In this document: positions 1-9,082 of the stretch, one piece after another | Layout: each line of letters begins with the position of its first letter | How positions within the stretch are numbered: position 1 is the stretch's first letter | NCBI GenBank assembly: GCA_006218055.1 | Contig: VBWD01000011.1 | Span: forward strand, 1 to 40,396 | Direction: 5' to 3' | DNA length: 40,396 bases | Origin: Gallionellaceae bacterium | Lineage (GTDB): Bacteria > Pseudomonadota > Gammaproteobacteria > Burkholderiales > Gallionellaceae | Made by a program: the position numbers and the translations under genes | The notes under the pieces: model-generated | What the model saw: only the letters and a program-made list of their open reading frames with translations | The model's database searches: none | Told to the model about the DNA's origin: nothing

Positions 1-21
1 CCTGAACTGCTCGCTGCGTAA
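1..21 (+). CDS. possible last codons of an upstream gene (flhD expected)
   Basis: The first 21 bases read in frame 1 as P-E-L-L-A-A followed by TAA. In other bacteria flhD lies directly upstream of flhC, so this could be the very end of flhD. Six residues cannot identify a gene; position is the only argument. The stop codon overlaps the left arm of the palindrome that follows. Confidence 0.2.
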   Translation, partial: PELLAA

Positions 22-61
22 CGTGCATATTTCTGGGTGCCCAACTTTCGATATGCACGTT
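20..61. repeat. perfect 11-bp inverted repeat, possible hairpin
   Basis: AACGTGCATAT (20-30) and its exact reverse complement ATATGCACGTT (51-61) flank a 20-base spacer that holds a smaller TGGG/CCCA stem. It directly follows a stop codon, so it may be a transcript-end hairpin or a protein-binding site. No clear U-run follows, so it is not called a terminator. Confidence 0.5.
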
Positions 62-75
62 TCCTACCCCCGAAT

Positions 76-135
76 CCTGATGGAACTACTGGCCATTCGA
101 CTAAGCACGATAAAGCCGTGCAAGTCGCTGGTTAT
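76..135 (+). repeat. 60-bp dispersed repeat, copy 1, with internal hairpin
   Basis: Identical to 17142-17201 except for one base (G91 versus C17157). It contains an imperfect palindrome: CGACT (98-102), GCACG (105-109), a seven-base loop, CGTGC (117-121) and AGTCG (123-127). It is followed by a CCCTCAGAGGG-type G/C palindrome (about 136-152) like those elsewhere in the window. The short reading frames across it are a by-product of the repeat and recur in the other copy. Confidence 0.8.
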
Positions 136-197
136 CCCTCAGAGGGAGAGGGACCAAACGAACACTACGCGAATAATTTCAATACTGGGAGACCATC

Positions 198-737
198 ATG
201 CGCAATAAGAGTGTGGTGACAGAAGCGCGCGAGATACAGATCGCCGTCGAGCTGATCGAATTGGGCGCACGCCTGCAATTGTTGCAGGAAGAGACGCATC
301 TAAGCCGCGAACGCCTACTCAAGCTCTATAAAGAAGTCAAAGGCGAATCGCCTTCCAAGGGAATGCTACCGTATTCCACCGACTGGTTCATGAGTTGGTT
401 GCCGAACATCCACTCCTCTCTGTTCATGGGTATCCACCAGTTCCTCATCAAGAACGCCAATATTTCCGGTGTCGAGGCGCTCATCAAGAGCTACCGCCTG
501 TACTTGGAGCAGATCGAGGTCAGTGGCGGTGAACCTTCTCTCAGTATCACGCGCGCATGGTTTCTCATCCGCTTTTTTGACGCGAAGATGTTGCAACTGA
601 CCACCTGCAAGGAATGTGGTGGCCAATTTGTCGTACATACCAATGAGCTCTGCAGTGACTACACCTGCGGTATTTGTCGCCCCCCCTCACGTGCAGGCAA
701 GACCAAGAAGGCTGCTTTAGCTGAAGCAGCAGCGTAA
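198..737 (+). CDS. flhC: FlhC, flagellar master transcription activator subunit
   Basis: FlhC joins FlhD in the FlhD4C2 complex that activates sigma-70 promoters of early flagellar operons (known for the family). The 179-residue protein is a little shorter than the 192 residues of E. coli FlhC. The zinc site is intact: C137-x2-C140 and C157-x2-C160, the same residue numbers as in E. coli. The remainder is a helical FlhD/DNA-binding region. The ATG at 198 is preceded by CTGGGAGACC, a usable ribosome site. No flhD is visible in the 197 bases upstream, which hold repeats instead. A strong terminator follows. Confidence 0.95.
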   Translation: MRNKSVVTEAREIQIAVELIELGARLQLLQEETHLSRERLLKLYKEVKGESPSKGMLPYSTDWFMSWLPNIHSSLFMGIHQFLIKNANISGVEALIKSYRLYLEQIEVSGGEPSLSITRAWFLIRFFDAKMLQLTTCKECGGQFVVHTNELCSDYTCGICRPPSRAGKTKKAALAEAAA

Positions 738-754
738 CTCGTTTCCGCCTTAGC

Positions 755-781
755 TAAAGTTTCTCTTCCCCTCGCCGTTAC
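755..781 (+). promoter_or_regulatory. sigma-28 (FliA) promoter candidate for motA
   Basis: TAAAGTTT (755-762), 11 bases, then GCCGTTAC (774-781). The family consensus is TAAAGTTT-N11-GCCGATAA, so the -35 matches 8/8 and the -10 matches 6/8 at exact spacing. It would give a leader of about 150 bases before motA. The -10 lies inside the left arm of the flhC terminator, which is unusual; chance overlap is possible. Confidence 0.55.
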
Positions 782-816
782 TACTGAAGAGTGTATTCAG
801 CAGTAGCGGCGTTTTT
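773..816 (+). terminator. rho-independent terminator after flhC
   Basis: A 16-base stem (773-788 against 796-811) has one G-U pair and one mismatch. The loop is seven bases (789-795) and five T follow directly (812-816). It should end transcription from flhC and separate it from motAB. Confidence 0.85.
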
Positions 817-942
817 GTTCCTGATCAAAATCGACTCGAAAGCCGGAAATGTCGGGTGATTTTCAATCTGTTCACGGGATGAAGAAAAACATCGACTGCT
901 AGGATGCAATGGAAATCTATATAAGTACGTGAAGGGGTGAAC

Positions 943-1797
943 ATGTTAGTGATCGTTGGATATATCGTCGTGCTGGGCAGCGTGTTCGGTGGTTATGCGA
1001 TCGCGGGTGGCCATCTGGGCGGCTTGTGGCAGCCTGTTGAATTGCTGATGATCGGCGGTGGAGCCTTGGGTGCATTCTTCGTGGGCAACAACATGAAGGC
1101 AGTGAAAGCCACCTTCAAATCAGCACCCACCTTGTTAAAAGGATCAAAGTACAACAAAGAGACTTACATGGAGCTGATGGCGTTCATGTACGAGATGCTC
1201 GGCAAAGTGCGCAAGGAAGGCATGATGTCTATCGAAAGCGATGTCGAGAAGCCCGAAGAAAGCCCCATCTTTAGCAAATACCCCAAAGTATTGGCAGACC
1301 ACCACCTCGTTGAGTTCATTACTGATTATCTGCGCATCATGGTCAGCGGCAACCTCAATGCGATGGAGATCGAGAACCTGATGGATGTCGAGATCGAAAC
1401 GCATCATCACGAAGCGATGGTTCCTTCTCACGTGATTGCAAAGTTGGGTGATGGTATGCCCGCATTCGGCATCGTGGCGGCGGTGATGGGTGTCGTACAC
1501 ACCATGGAATCAGTGGGCATGCCGCCTGCCGAGTTGGGCATCTTGATCGCCCACGCCTTGGTCGGCACCTTCCTGGGCATCTTGCTCGCCTATGGATTCG
1601 TTGGCCCCCTTGCTGGGCTGCTCGAACAAAAAGCGGAAGAAGACGCAAAGATCTATCAAGCCACAAAAGTGGTATTGCTGGCCAACCTGAATGGTTATGC
1701 GCCAGCGATGGCGGTCGAGTTCGGGCGCAAGGTGTTGAACTCAACCGAGCGTCCGGGCTTCGCCGAGCTGGAAGAACATGTCAAACAAAAACGCTGA
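943..1797 (+). CDS. motA: MotA, flagellar stator subunit
   Basis: MotA is the four-helix inner-membrane subunit of the proton-driven stator; its cytoplasmic loop acts on the rotor protein FliG. Starting at ATG 943 (AAGGGG five bases upstream) the protein has 284 residues. The key residues fall on E. coli numbering: R90 and E98 in the cytoplasmic loop, P173 in GMPAFG and P222 in GFVGPL. This agreement supports 943 over the in-frame GTG at 937. Membrane segments lie near residues 1-20, 30-50, 170-190 and 202-222. motB follows after 16 bases. A second stator pair (motC, motD) lies about 25 kb downstream. Confidence 0.96.
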   Translation: MLVIVGYIVVLGSVFGGYAIAGGHLGGLWQPVELLMIGGGALGAFFVGNNMKAVKATFKSAPTLLKGSKYNKETYMELMAFMYEMLGKVRKEGMMSIESDVEKPEESPIFSKYPKVLADHHLVEFITDYLRIMVSGNLNAMEIENLMDVEIETHHHEAMVPSHVIAKLGDGMPAFGIVAAVMGVVHTMESVGMPPAELGILIAHALVGTFLGILLAYGFVGPLAGLLEQKAEEDAKIYQATKVVLLANLNGYAPAMAVEFGRKVLNSTERPGFAELEEHVKQKR

Positions 1798-1813
1798 TCC
1801 AAGAACATGAATC

Positions 1814-2812
1814 ATGGCTGAAGATAAGAACAAACGCCCCATCGTCATCAAGCGCATCAAAAAGGTGGCGGGCGGTCATCACGGTGGCGCATGGAAGATT
1901 GCTTATGCCGACTTCGTGACGGCGATGATGGCGTTCTTCCTGCTGATGTGGTTGCTTGGTTCGACTTCCAAAGGAGATCTTGAAGGTATCTCTGAATATT
2001 TCAAAACACCCCTCAAAGTCGCGCTGATGGGCGGCTCGGGCAGTGGTGACAGTTCCAGCATCATCAAAGGCGGTGGGCAAGACCTCACCCGTAGTGAAGG
2101 CCAGGTGAAATCAGGCGAGTTGGATCCTGAGAAAAAGATCATCAACATCAAGGCGGCGAATGAAGAACGAATTCGTATGGAGACCAAGCAAGAGATCGAA
2201 AAACTCAAGGAGTTAAAGTCCAAGATCGAAGCGGCCATCGAGAACAACAAGAAGCTCAAAGAATTCAAGAAGCAGATATTGCTCGACCTCACCACCGAAG
2301 GATTGCGTATCCAGATCGTGGATGAGAAGAACCGTCCCATGTTCAGAAGCGGCAGTGCACAGCTAGAAGATTACACGCGCGACATCTTGCGCGAGATCGG
2401 GTTGATGCTGAACGACATGCCGAACAAGGTCAGTCTTTCTGGTCACACCGATGCGACGGCTTATGCGACTACGGGTGGTAGATACAGCAACTGGGAACTT
2501 TCCGCCGATCGTGCCAATGCCTCGCGGCGTGAGCTCATCACAGGCGGATTGGTGGATGAAAAGATCGTGCGCGTTGTGGGATTGTCTTCCGCAGTGCTGT
2601 TCGACAAAGATCAACCGCAGAACCCGATCAATCGCCGCATTAGCATCATCGTGATGAACAAGAAAGCGGAAGAAGCTGCACAGCAAGATGGCGGCACAGT
2701 GCAGTTGGATGCTGAGAATGGTGATGTAGGAGCGACGTTGGGCGCATCAGGCGTGCCATCGGCCACGGCGGTGATTCAAGTGCCGCCGCCGACACATCCA
2801 GTGGCACATTAA
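1814..2812 (+). CDS. motB: MotB, peptidoglycan-anchored stator subunit
   Basis: MotB pairs with MotA, carries the proton-binding aspartate and anchors the stator to peptidoglycan. The 332-residue protein has a short basic cytoplasmic tail and one membrane helix (about residues 29-50) with the essential Asp at D33 in the motif AYADFVTAMMAFF. An OmpA-like domain spans about residues 165-280, including LSGHTDATAY and the NRRISI end motif. The roughly 50 C-terminal residues are low-complexity and Pro/Ala rich. The residues after the helix should form the plug/linker. It is cotranscribed with motA. Confidence 0.95.
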   Translation: MAEDKNKRPIVIKRIKKVAGGHHGGAWKIAYADFVTAMMAFFLLMWLLGSTSKGDLEGISEYFKTPLKVALMGGSGSGDSSSIIKGGGQDLTRSEGQVKSGELDPEKKIINIKAANEERIRMETKQEIEKLKELKSKIEAAIENNKKLKEFKKQILLDLTTEGLRIQIVDEKNRPMFRSGSAQLEDYTRDILREIGLMLNDMPNKVSLSGHTDATAYATTGGRYSNWELSADRANASRRELITGGLVDEKIVRVVGLSSAVLFDKDQPQNPINRRISIIVMNKKAEEAAQQDGGTVQLDAENGDVGATLGASGVPSATAVIQVPPPTHPVAH

Positions 2813-2835
2813 GTAAGAGAGCCGTTTGCCGCTAT
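2809..2835 (+). promoter_or_regulatory. weak sigma-28 promoter candidate for the haem-type receptor
   Basis: TTAAGTAA (2809-2816), 11 bases, then GCCGCTAT (2828-2835). The -10 matches the FliA consensus 6/8 and the -35 5/8 with exact spacing. It overlaps the motB stop codon and would start RNA about 45 bases before the receptor gene at 2887. Position is favourable but the -35 is poor. Confidence 0.3.
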
Positions 2836-2886
2836 GAGCGTCAGAAGGCACATGATCAAGACAACAGGTTCGGATAGGAGAAGCAC

Positions 2887-4512
2887 ATGAATAGCTGGTG
2901 GAGCAAACTTTCGCTGAAGAATAAATTACAGATCCCAATCCAACTCATTCTGTTGCTCATCATGGTATTGGCGCAGCGGTCTGCGCTGAACACCTTCGAG
3001 GATCGCGTGCTGGATGAGGCGCGTCAGAAAGCCGAGGTCTCCGCCGATGGCGTGCTCAACGGGCTCAATATGCTGATGCTCAACGGCATCATCAGCGACA
3101 AAGAGCAGCGCAAACTCTACGTGGAGAAGATGGGGGCGTCCAGCAAGGTGACCGAGTTGCGTGTGATCCGCAATACACCGGTGACTGAACAATTCGGTCC
3201 GGGCATGCCATCGGAAGTGGCTGTCGATGATTTGGACAAGCTTGCACTCTCCTCCGCCCAGCAGCAAGTATCGTTGAGCGGCCAAGACGGTGAGCAACGG
3301 CTTCGCGTCGTCATTCCCTTCATCGCCCAAAAAGATTTCAGGGGGACCAATTGCCTGATGTGCCACATCGTGCCGGAAGGTTCGGTCAATGGCGCAGCCA
3401 GCATCACGCTGGATGTGTCGGCAGAATTCGCGCTGATGCAAAAAGCGAATCTGCTCCTGTGGTCTGTGCAGCTTGTGGTTCAAGTGATGCTGTATTTCAT
3501 TATCGGCTGGATCATCGGTTTCTTCATTCGTCCCACGCAAGAGTTGCAGCAGGCCATGGTCGCCATGCAGGCCAGCGGTGACTTGGCCAAGCGTGCTCCG
3601 GTGCGCAGTCAGGATGAGGTAGGGCTGACCGTCAAAGCTTTCAACGAACTCGCCAACAACTTTCAGGTGATCGTCACGCAAGTGGACGGGCAGGCGAAGC
3701 AGGTGTTCGCCGCCGCGCATTCCCTTTCTGAAGATTCGGTGAAACTGTCGGAAAGTGTGCAAAAGCAAAGTGATGCGGCGGGCGCAGTGGCATCCGCGGT
3801 CGCCCAAGTGAGTGGCAGCATCAGCCAAGTCGCCGAAGGCACGGATCGTGTAGCCAAGCTATCCGAGGACAGTTTGGAGCGTGCCAATCGCGGGCGCGCG
3901 AGTTTGCACGAGATGGTGCAGGAGTTGGAGAACGTCGAGGCGGCAGTGAAAGAGATCGCCACTGCGGTGAGCGAGTTCGTGGCCAATACCCAGAGCATCA
4001 CCAACATGACGCAGCAGGTGCGCGACATCGCCGAGCAGACCAATCTGTTGGCGTTGAATGCAGCCATCGAAGCAGCACGTGCCGGTGAGCAAGGGCGCGG
4101 TTTCGCGGTGGTCGCAGATGAAGTCAGAAAGCTTGCCGAAAAATCCGCGCATTCCGCCACCCAGATCGACGAAGTGACGCAATCGCTCGGGGCGCAATCC
4201 GGCAAGGTCGAAAAGACCGTGCAGCGCGGTATGAACGCATTGCAGACCAGCCAAGACCATGTGCGCGACGTCACGGCGATCCTTATCCAATCGAATGAAT
4301 CGGTGGGCGGCGTCAACCAGGGGCTGGAAGAGATATCCCGTTCCATCAATACCCAGCGTGACGCAACACAGGAGATCGCGCGCAACATCGAGCGCATCGC
4401 CACCATGTCGGCACAGAGCAACGTCATCGTGCAGCGCACCGTGACGGCAGTGCAGGGAATGGAGCAGATATCCGTCAACCTGAGCAAGTCGGTGGGTAAG
4501 TTCAAGGTTTGA
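2887..4512 (+). CDS. methyl-accepting chemotaxis protein with periplasmic c-type haem motif
   Basis: A 541-residue transmembrane chemoreceptor. Order: membrane helix (about 13-30), periplasmic sensor (about 31-186), second helix (about 187-212), HAMP (about 213-265), then the methyl-accepting signalling domain with the receptor tip [14 protein letters not shown] and the usual end -KFKV. The sensor contains C156-L-M-C159-H160, a CxxCH haem c attachment motif, just before the second helix. Haem c PAS-like sensor domains are known in Geobacter receptors; a redox or gas signal is therefore likely but inferred. GGATAGGAGAAGCAC precedes the ATG. A GGDEF protein at 28452 has the same sensor layout. 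Ligand unproven. Confidence 0.92.
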   Translation: MNSWWSKLSLKNKLQIPIQLILLLIMVLAQRSALNTFEDRVLDEARQKAEVSADGVLNGLNMLMLNGIISDKEQRKLYVEKMGASSKVTELRVIRNTPVTEQFGPGMPSEVAVDDLDKLALSSAQQQVSLSGQDGEQRLRVVIPFIAQKDFRGTNCLMCHIVPEGSVNGAASITLDVSAEFALMQKANLLLWSVQLVVQVMLYFIIGWIIGFFIRPTQELQQAMVAMQASGDLAKRAPVRSQDEVGLTVKAFNELANNFQVIVTQVDGQAKQVFAAAHSLSEDSVKLSESVQKQSDAAGAVASAVAQVSGSISQVAEGTDRVAKLSEDSLERANRGRASLHEMVQELENVEAAVKEIATAVSEFVANTQSITNMTQQVRDIAEQTNLLALNAAIEAARAGEQGRGFAVVADEVRKLAEKSAHSATQIDEVTQSLGAQSGKVEKTVQRGMNALQTSQDHVRDVTAILIQSNESVGGVNQGLEEISRSINTQRDATQEIARNIERIATMSAQSNVIVQRTVTAVQGMEQISVNLSKSVGKFKV

Positions 4513-4538
4513 CATCAAGCGGGATCGGGGGGGAATAC

Positions 4539-6182
4539 ATGCAGAACAAGAACGCCTACGTGTCACAAAAAGAAGTGCCGTTCCCAGCCGGGACGGTACT
4601 GGTCTCGAAGACCGACACCAAGGGCATCATCAGTTATTGCAACGATGCCTTCGAGCAGATCTCCGGTTACAGCCGTGCAGAGCTGATGGGCAAGAGCCAC
4701 AACATCGTGCGTCATCCCGATATGCCGGAACAGGCCTTCAAGTGGTTGTGGGATACCTTGAATGCGGGGCGGCCCTGGCGTGGCATGGTGAAGAACCGCT
4801 GCAAGAACGGCGACCACTATTGGGTGCGCGCGACGGTGGCGCCGATCATTGAGAATGGACGCACGACCGGTTATGTATCGATACGCAGAGCGCCGACACG
4901 CGATCAGATCAATGCGGCAGAAGCGCTGTATCGGGAGCACAGCCGAACGGGAGAGCCGTTCGTCTCGCCACGCGAACACTGGAAATTCAAGAACTGGTCG
5001 CTCAAATCCAAATTGCAACTGGTCATTCAAGGTGTGCTGTTGGTGGTGTTAGGGTTCGGGCAGTGGTTCATCTCCACGCGGCTCGGCACGGATAGCACCA
5101 CGGAATTTCAACTGATGGGCGGACAGGTCGTGCTACAAGTATTCCTGTTCTTCTTCATCGGTTATTGCGCTGTTAAATATGTGCGCGATCCGCTGGAAGC
5201 CTCCAAGCGGGAGATGCGCGCGGTATTGCAGGGTGATTTCGACAATGAGATAGATATCGGTGTCGGGGACGAGGTGGGTGATATCTGCCGCGAGATCACC
5301 AATATGCAAACCTACTTGCGCATGCTGGTGGACGAGATCGCTGCTTCGGGCAAAACCATCATTGCTTCGGCAGAGATCATGGAAAAGCGCGTTGCCGAAG
5401 TGACCAGGAACGCACAGATCGAACAGGACCAGATCCAAAGCATCGCCGCCACGATGGAGGAGTTCAGCCAATCCGTGGCCGAAGTGGCGAATATGGCCGG
5501 AGATACCTTGAGCGATGTGCAGGTGACGCAGAAGGTCGTGGAAGAAAACAATCAAATCATGGGGAGCAGTCTGGAAGAGGCGGCAAAGATAGAGGTCATT
5601 GTGAAATCGACCGGCAAGGCGATCGAGGAACTGAGCTCCTCCATCCACAAGATCGGCGCGATCACCACCGCCATCAAGGAGATCGCCGACCAGACCAATT
5701 TGCTGGCACTTAACGCTGCTATCGAAGCGGCACGTGCCGGTGAGCAGGGACGAGGTTTTGCCGTGGTGGCAGATGAAGTACGCAAACTGGCCGAACGTAC
5801 TGCCAACAGTACCAAAGATATTTCAACCACCGTCGCAGAGATCACCGATATCTCGGACAGGGCGGTATTGGCCATGAGAAGTGTCGTATACGAGGAAGAC
5901 GCGGGTATCGCACTGATACACAAGAGCGGCGATGGATTGAAGCAGATCATGAGTGCCACAAGCAACGTGGCCGCCCGTGCAGCACACATTGCGTCCGCCT
6001 CCAAAGAACAGTCGGCTGCTGGCGAGGGCGTGGCGAACAGTCTGGAACGGGTCAGCAGTCTGGTGGATAGCAATACGCAGGCGGTGAAGGATGTCAAATC
6101 GGCTGCCGAGGTCTTGTTGCAGGCAGCCAATGAATTGCAGCGGGCAGGCTATCCCCTGACCAAGTGTGCGGTGGCAAAGTGA
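4539..6182 (+). CDS. Aer-like PAS chemoreceptor
   Basis: From ATG 4539 (GGGGGG upstream; the in-frame TTG at 4509 overlaps the previous stop and has no ribosome site) the protein has 547 residues. An N-terminal cytoplasmic PAS domain (about 10-110) carries the Aer signature: [25 protein letters not shown] and [10 protein letters not shown]. Two membrane helices (about 160-210) form a hairpin with no periplasmic domain, followed by a HAMP-like linker and a signalling domain with the tip [14 protein letters not shown]. Aer senses cellular redox through FAD; FAD binding here is inferred. The C-terminus ends in [13 protein letters not shown] rather than the -FKV ending of neighbours, and a short duplicate of that end follows immediately. 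Confidence 0.92.
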   Translation: MQNKNAYVSQKEVPFPAGTVLVSKTDTKGIISYCNDAFEQISGYSRAELMGKSHNIVRHPDMPEQAFKWLWDTLNAGRPWRGMVKNRCKNGDHYWVRATVAPIIENGRTTGYVSIRRAPTRDQINAAEALYREHSRTGEPFVSPREHWKFKNWSLKSKLQLVIQGVLLVVLGFGQWFISTRLGTDSTTEFQLMGGQVVLQVFLFFFIGYCAVKYVRDPLEASKREMRAVLQGDFDNEIDIGVGDEVGDICREITNMQTYLRMLVDEIAASGKTIIASAEIMEKRVAEVTRNAQIEQDQIQSIAATMEEFSQSVAEVANMAGDTLSDVQVTQKVVEENNQIMGSSLEEAAKIEVIVKSTGKAIEELSSSIHKIGAITTAIKEIADQTNLLALNAAIEAARAGEQGRGFAVVADEVRKLAERTANSTKDISTTVAEITDISDRAVLAMRSVVYEEDAGIALIHKSGDGLKQIMSATSNVAARAAHIASASKEQSAAGEGVANSLERVSSLVDSNTQAVKDVKSAAEVLLQAANELQRAGYPLTKCAVAK

Positions 6183-6301
6183 TGCGTATTTTGCACAAGC
6201 TCACCTCTAAAGAAAGATTAAGCGCTGAAGAATCGGCGAAATCTGCCGATGAACTCAGCAGGGCGGGATATCCGCTGACGAAATGCGCGGCGAAAGCGTA
6301 G
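6182..6301 (+). pseudogene. remnant of a receptor 3' end (39 codons)
   Basis: An ATG at 6182 overlaps the stop of the Aer-like receptor (TGATG) and opens a 39-residue frame. Its last residues, [18 protein letters not shown], match the last residues of the upstream receptor, [18 protein letters not shown]. The first 20 residues show no receptor similarity. It looks like the tail of a lost neighbouring receptor gene or a partial duplication. Translational coupling could still yield a small peptide; no function is claimed. Confidence 0.55.
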
Positions 6302-6370
6302 TGGCGAAAAGCAAGAGAGGCTACCCGGTTCACCAGATAACGGATGCTAGATTTTTGAAAAAGGATAGAC

Positions 6371-7993
6371 ATGCTGAACGATATGAAGATCAAGACCAGG
6401 CTGGTGATGCTGTTGTTGACGTTGTTGGTGTTTGAACTGGTCATCGCCGGGATCGATTATTACGCAACCAGCAATACGGTCAAAGCACTGAATTCGGTCT
6501 ATAACGATCGGCTGATTCCGGTTGAGCAACTGAGTGAGATCGCACGTAGGAATCTGGGCAACCGTATCGCGATCGCCAACGGTGTCATCCATCCGGAGGA
6601 TATGCAGAAGTATATCCAGCAGATCGACGACAACCGGATCGCCATAAACAAACAGTGGGAAGCCTATATGGCGACCTATCTGACCGAGGAAGAAAAGGTG
6701 CTGGCAAAGACCTTTGCGGATTTGCGCGCCCGTTTCGTCGAGGAAGGAATCAAACCCGCCGTTGTTGCCATGAAGGCGCATGACGTAGAGACGGTCAAAC
6801 GCATCCAGGAGCAAGTCATTCGTCAGATGAGCGGACCTTTGACAGATTCCTTGGACGCCCTGATCGATCTGCAGGATCGCGAGGCGCGGAAGTTGTACGA
6901 AGAAGCCAAAGCGGACGAGAGTCTTTCACACACGACATCTATCACCATCCTGCTCGTGGGTACGTTGCTGGGCGGTCTGTTCGGTTATTCCATCGTATCG
7001 GGAATCAACAATTCGGTCGGCGAGCTGCGTGGTGTGATGGTGAGGATGAGTGCGGATGGAGATCTGACGGCACGTGTAAAAGTGTACGGAAAAGATGAGC
7101 TCGGCCAAGCTGCAACCGCGTTCAACGGATTGATAGACAACTTTGCCAACATCATCCGCCAGGTAAACAACAGTACAAGCGCGGTATCGAGTTCGGCAGC
7201 CAATCTGTCTTCTGCTTCATTGCAAATCGCACAGGGTTCGCAAGCACAAAGCGAAGCGGCGGCGTCGACAGCGGCGGCAGTGGAGGAGATCACCGTGAGT
7301 ATCAATTCGGTGGCAAGCAACACCGAGGATGTACGCAAATTATCTGCACAGAGTTTGAGCCAGACCCAGCAGGGAAATCAAAGTGTGACCGCAATGGTCG
7401 GTGAGATACAGACGGTACAGGATGCGGTGAACCAGATCGCCGGCTCGGTCAAAGAGTTCGTTGAGAGTACCCGCGCCATCGCAGGCATGACACAGCAAGT
7501 GAAAGAGATCGCCGATCAAACCAATCTGTTGGCCCTGAATGCAGCCATCGAGGCGGCCCGGGCCGGCGAGCAGGGGCGCGGCTTTGCGGTGGTGGCAGAT
7601 GAGGTGCGCAAGCTGGCCGAGAAGTCTGCCCAATCCGCAAGCGAGATCGACCAGGTGACCAATTCGCTGAACAAGAAATCGGGTGATGTGGAAGCGACTG
7701 TGCGCCAGGGTTTGCGATCTTTGCAAACCACGCAAGACCAAGTGGGGCGCGTGTCCGGGGTGTTGACCGAGGCGGGTAATCTGGTCGAGCGATCCAACCA
7801 CGGTGTCAGCGATATCGCGTCTTCCATCAATGAGCAAAGTCTGGCCAGCGCCGAGATCGCGCGCAACGTGGAGAAGATCGCCCAGATGTCGGAAGAGAAC
7901 CATGCCGCAGTCAAATCCAATTCGGATGAGATCGTGCACTTGGAGCAGTTGGCAAAAGAATTGAGCAGCGCCGTCAGTCGATTCAAGGTTTAG
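6371..7993 (+). CDS. methyl-accepting chemotaxis protein, four-helix-bundle sensor
   Basis: A 540-residue transmembrane receptor with helix 1 at about residues 10-32. A helical periplasmic domain (about 33-187) of the four-helix-bundle MCP type follows; it contains no CxxCH. The second helix is at about 188-210, with HAMP (about 211-265) and a signalling domain tip ([14 protein letters not shown]) and an end -SRFKV. The ATG follows AAAAAGGATAGAC, a good ribosome site. The ligand cannot be read from sequence. About 30 bases after its stop, a degenerate second copy of its last codons appears (see 7977-8053). Confidence 0.93.
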   Translation: MLNDMKIKTRLVMLLLTLLVFELVIAGIDYYATSNTVKALNSVYNDRLIPVEQLSEIARRNLGNRIAIANGVIHPEDMQKYIQQIDDNRIAINKQWEAYMATYLTEEEKVLAKTFADLRARFVEEGIKPAVVAMKAHDVETVKRIQEQVIRQMSGPLTDSLDALIDLQDREARKLYEEAKADESLSHTTSITILLVGTLLGGLFGYSIVSGINNSVGELRGVMVRMSADGDLTARVKVYGKDELGQAATAFNGLIDNFANIIRQVNNSTSAVSSSAANLSSASLQIAQGSQAQSEAAASTAAAVEEITVSINSVASNTEDVRKLSAQSLSQTQQGNQSVTAMVGEIQTVQDAVNQIAGSVKEFVESTRAIAGMTQQVKEIADQTNLLALNAAIEAARAGEQGRGFAVVADEVRKLAEKSAQSASEIDQVTNSLNKKSGDVEATVRQGLRSLQTTQDQVGRVSGVLTEAGNLVERSNHGVSDIASSINEQSLASAEIARNVEKIAQMSEENHAAVKSNSDEIVHLEQLAKELSSAVSRFKV

Positions 7994-8053
7994 CGAAAAT
8001 ACGGCGCACCTGCTGCGGGTCCCGTTGGTCGATTTAAGGTGTGGAAGTACGGC
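7977..8053 (+). repeat. direct duplication of the receptor 3' end
   Basis: GTCGATTCAAGGTTTAG and the following GAAAATACGGC (7977-8005) recur as GTCGATTTAAGGTGTGG and AAGTACGGC (8028-8053). In the second copy the codons still read R-F-K-V, then run on to a stop at 8099-8101. This is the end of a receptor gene without its body, parallel to the remnant at 6182-6301. Confidence 0.6.
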
Positions 8054-8127
8054 TTTTCGCAGGATTTGAAATTTAGTTGTCTGGTTACATATGGACGGTA
8101 AGCGCGGCAAGGCGCGAGGAGAGGTAA

Positions 8128-9072
8128 ATGTCAGACCTATTAAAGAATATCGATGCCCGAACCAAGTTGGCGGGCACCAACAAGCTGGAGATCCTCATGT
8201 TCTCGCTGGGCAAGGATCTGCGCACCGGGCGTGACGAGACCTTCGGCATCAACGTGTTCAAGGTGCGCGAAGTGATGCGCATCCCCGCCATCACGCGTGC
8301 GCCCGAGATGCCCGCTTCTGTCGAAGGAATGGTCAGTCTGCGCGGTGCTTTGGTGCCGGTGATCGACCTCGCCAAGTACATCGGCATGGAAGCCGACGGC
8401 AAGCCGGACATCATGATCGTCACCGAATATAACGGGCACACTCAAGGCTTTCTCGTCAAGTCAGTGGACAACATCCTGCGTTTGGATTGGTCTGCGATGC
8501 GCGTGCCGCCCGAGATGCTGGTAGCCGAACTGGGTGGGCTGGTGACCGCGATCACCGAGCTCAAAGACAAACGTTTGGTGATGATGCTTGACGTGGAAAA
8601 AGTGCTGGCCGAGACAGGGCACTTCGGTTCCGACGAGATGATCTTCAAGTCGGTAAAGCATATCGGCAAAGAAGATCGCACCGTGTTTTTTGCAGACGAT
8701 TCTTCTGTCGCGCGCAACCAGATCGCCAAGACCCTGGATGCGATGGGTGTGAAACATGTCTCTGCGGTCAATGGTCGCAAAGCATGGGATGAGCTGACCC
8801 GCATGGCTGATTATGCCGAGGCATCCAATACGCCGATGAAAGAGATGGTCCAGGTAATCCTCACTGATGTGGAGATGCCCGAAATGGATGGCTATATGTT
8901 GACGCGCAAGATCAAATCGGACAAACGCTTCAACGGTATTCCGGTGCTGATGCATTCCTCACTATCCAGTTCGTCAAACCAGCAGCTGGGCAAGGCAGTG
9001 GGCGTGGATGAGTATGTGCCGAAATTCGAGCCGCAAAAATTGTCGCAGACGCTAGCGCGTCTATTGGGATAA
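8128..9072 (+). CDS. cheV: CheV, CheW-receiver coupling protein (copy 1)
   Basis: CheV links receptors to CheA through a CheW-like domain and tunes signalling through phosphorylation of its receiver domain. In this 314-residue protein the CheW part is about residues 20-170 (FGINVFKVREVM, GMVSLRGALVPVIDLAKY) and the receiver about 185-314. The acidic pair is in FFADDSS, the phosphorylation site is D247 in LTDVEMPEMDG, and the conserved Lys is in VPKFEP. The long loop before D247 is typical of CheV receivers. GAGGAGAGG lies just before the ATG. It forms a pair with the next gene, with only 10 bases between them. Confidence 0.95.
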   Translation: MSDLLKNIDARTKLAGTNKLEILMFSLGKDLRTGRDETFGINVFKVREVMRIPAITRAPEMPASVEGMVSLRGALVPVIDLAKYIGMEADGKPDIMIVTEYNGHTQGFLVKSVDNILRLDWSAMRVPPEMLVAELGGLVTAITELKDKRLVMMLDVEKVLAETGHFGSDEMIFKSVKHIGKEDRTVFFADDSSVARNQIAKTLDAMGVKHVSAVNGRKAWDELTRMADYAEASNTPMKEMVQVILTDVEMPEMDGYMLTRKIKSDKRFNGIPVLMHSSLSSSSNQQLGKAVGVDEYVPKFEPQKLSQTLARLLG

Positions 9073-9082
9073 GGAGCGAGAG

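Noticed and set aside
23-219. Two short forward frames before flhC, and a similar one at 16981-17286
   Set aside because: They share peptide sequence only because both cross the 60-bp repeat; the repeat is palindromic and its frames differ in start, end and context.
2926-3828. A 300-codon reverse frame opposite the haem-type receptor
   Set aside because: Shadow of a high-GC receptor gene; no ribosome site and no recognisable domain.
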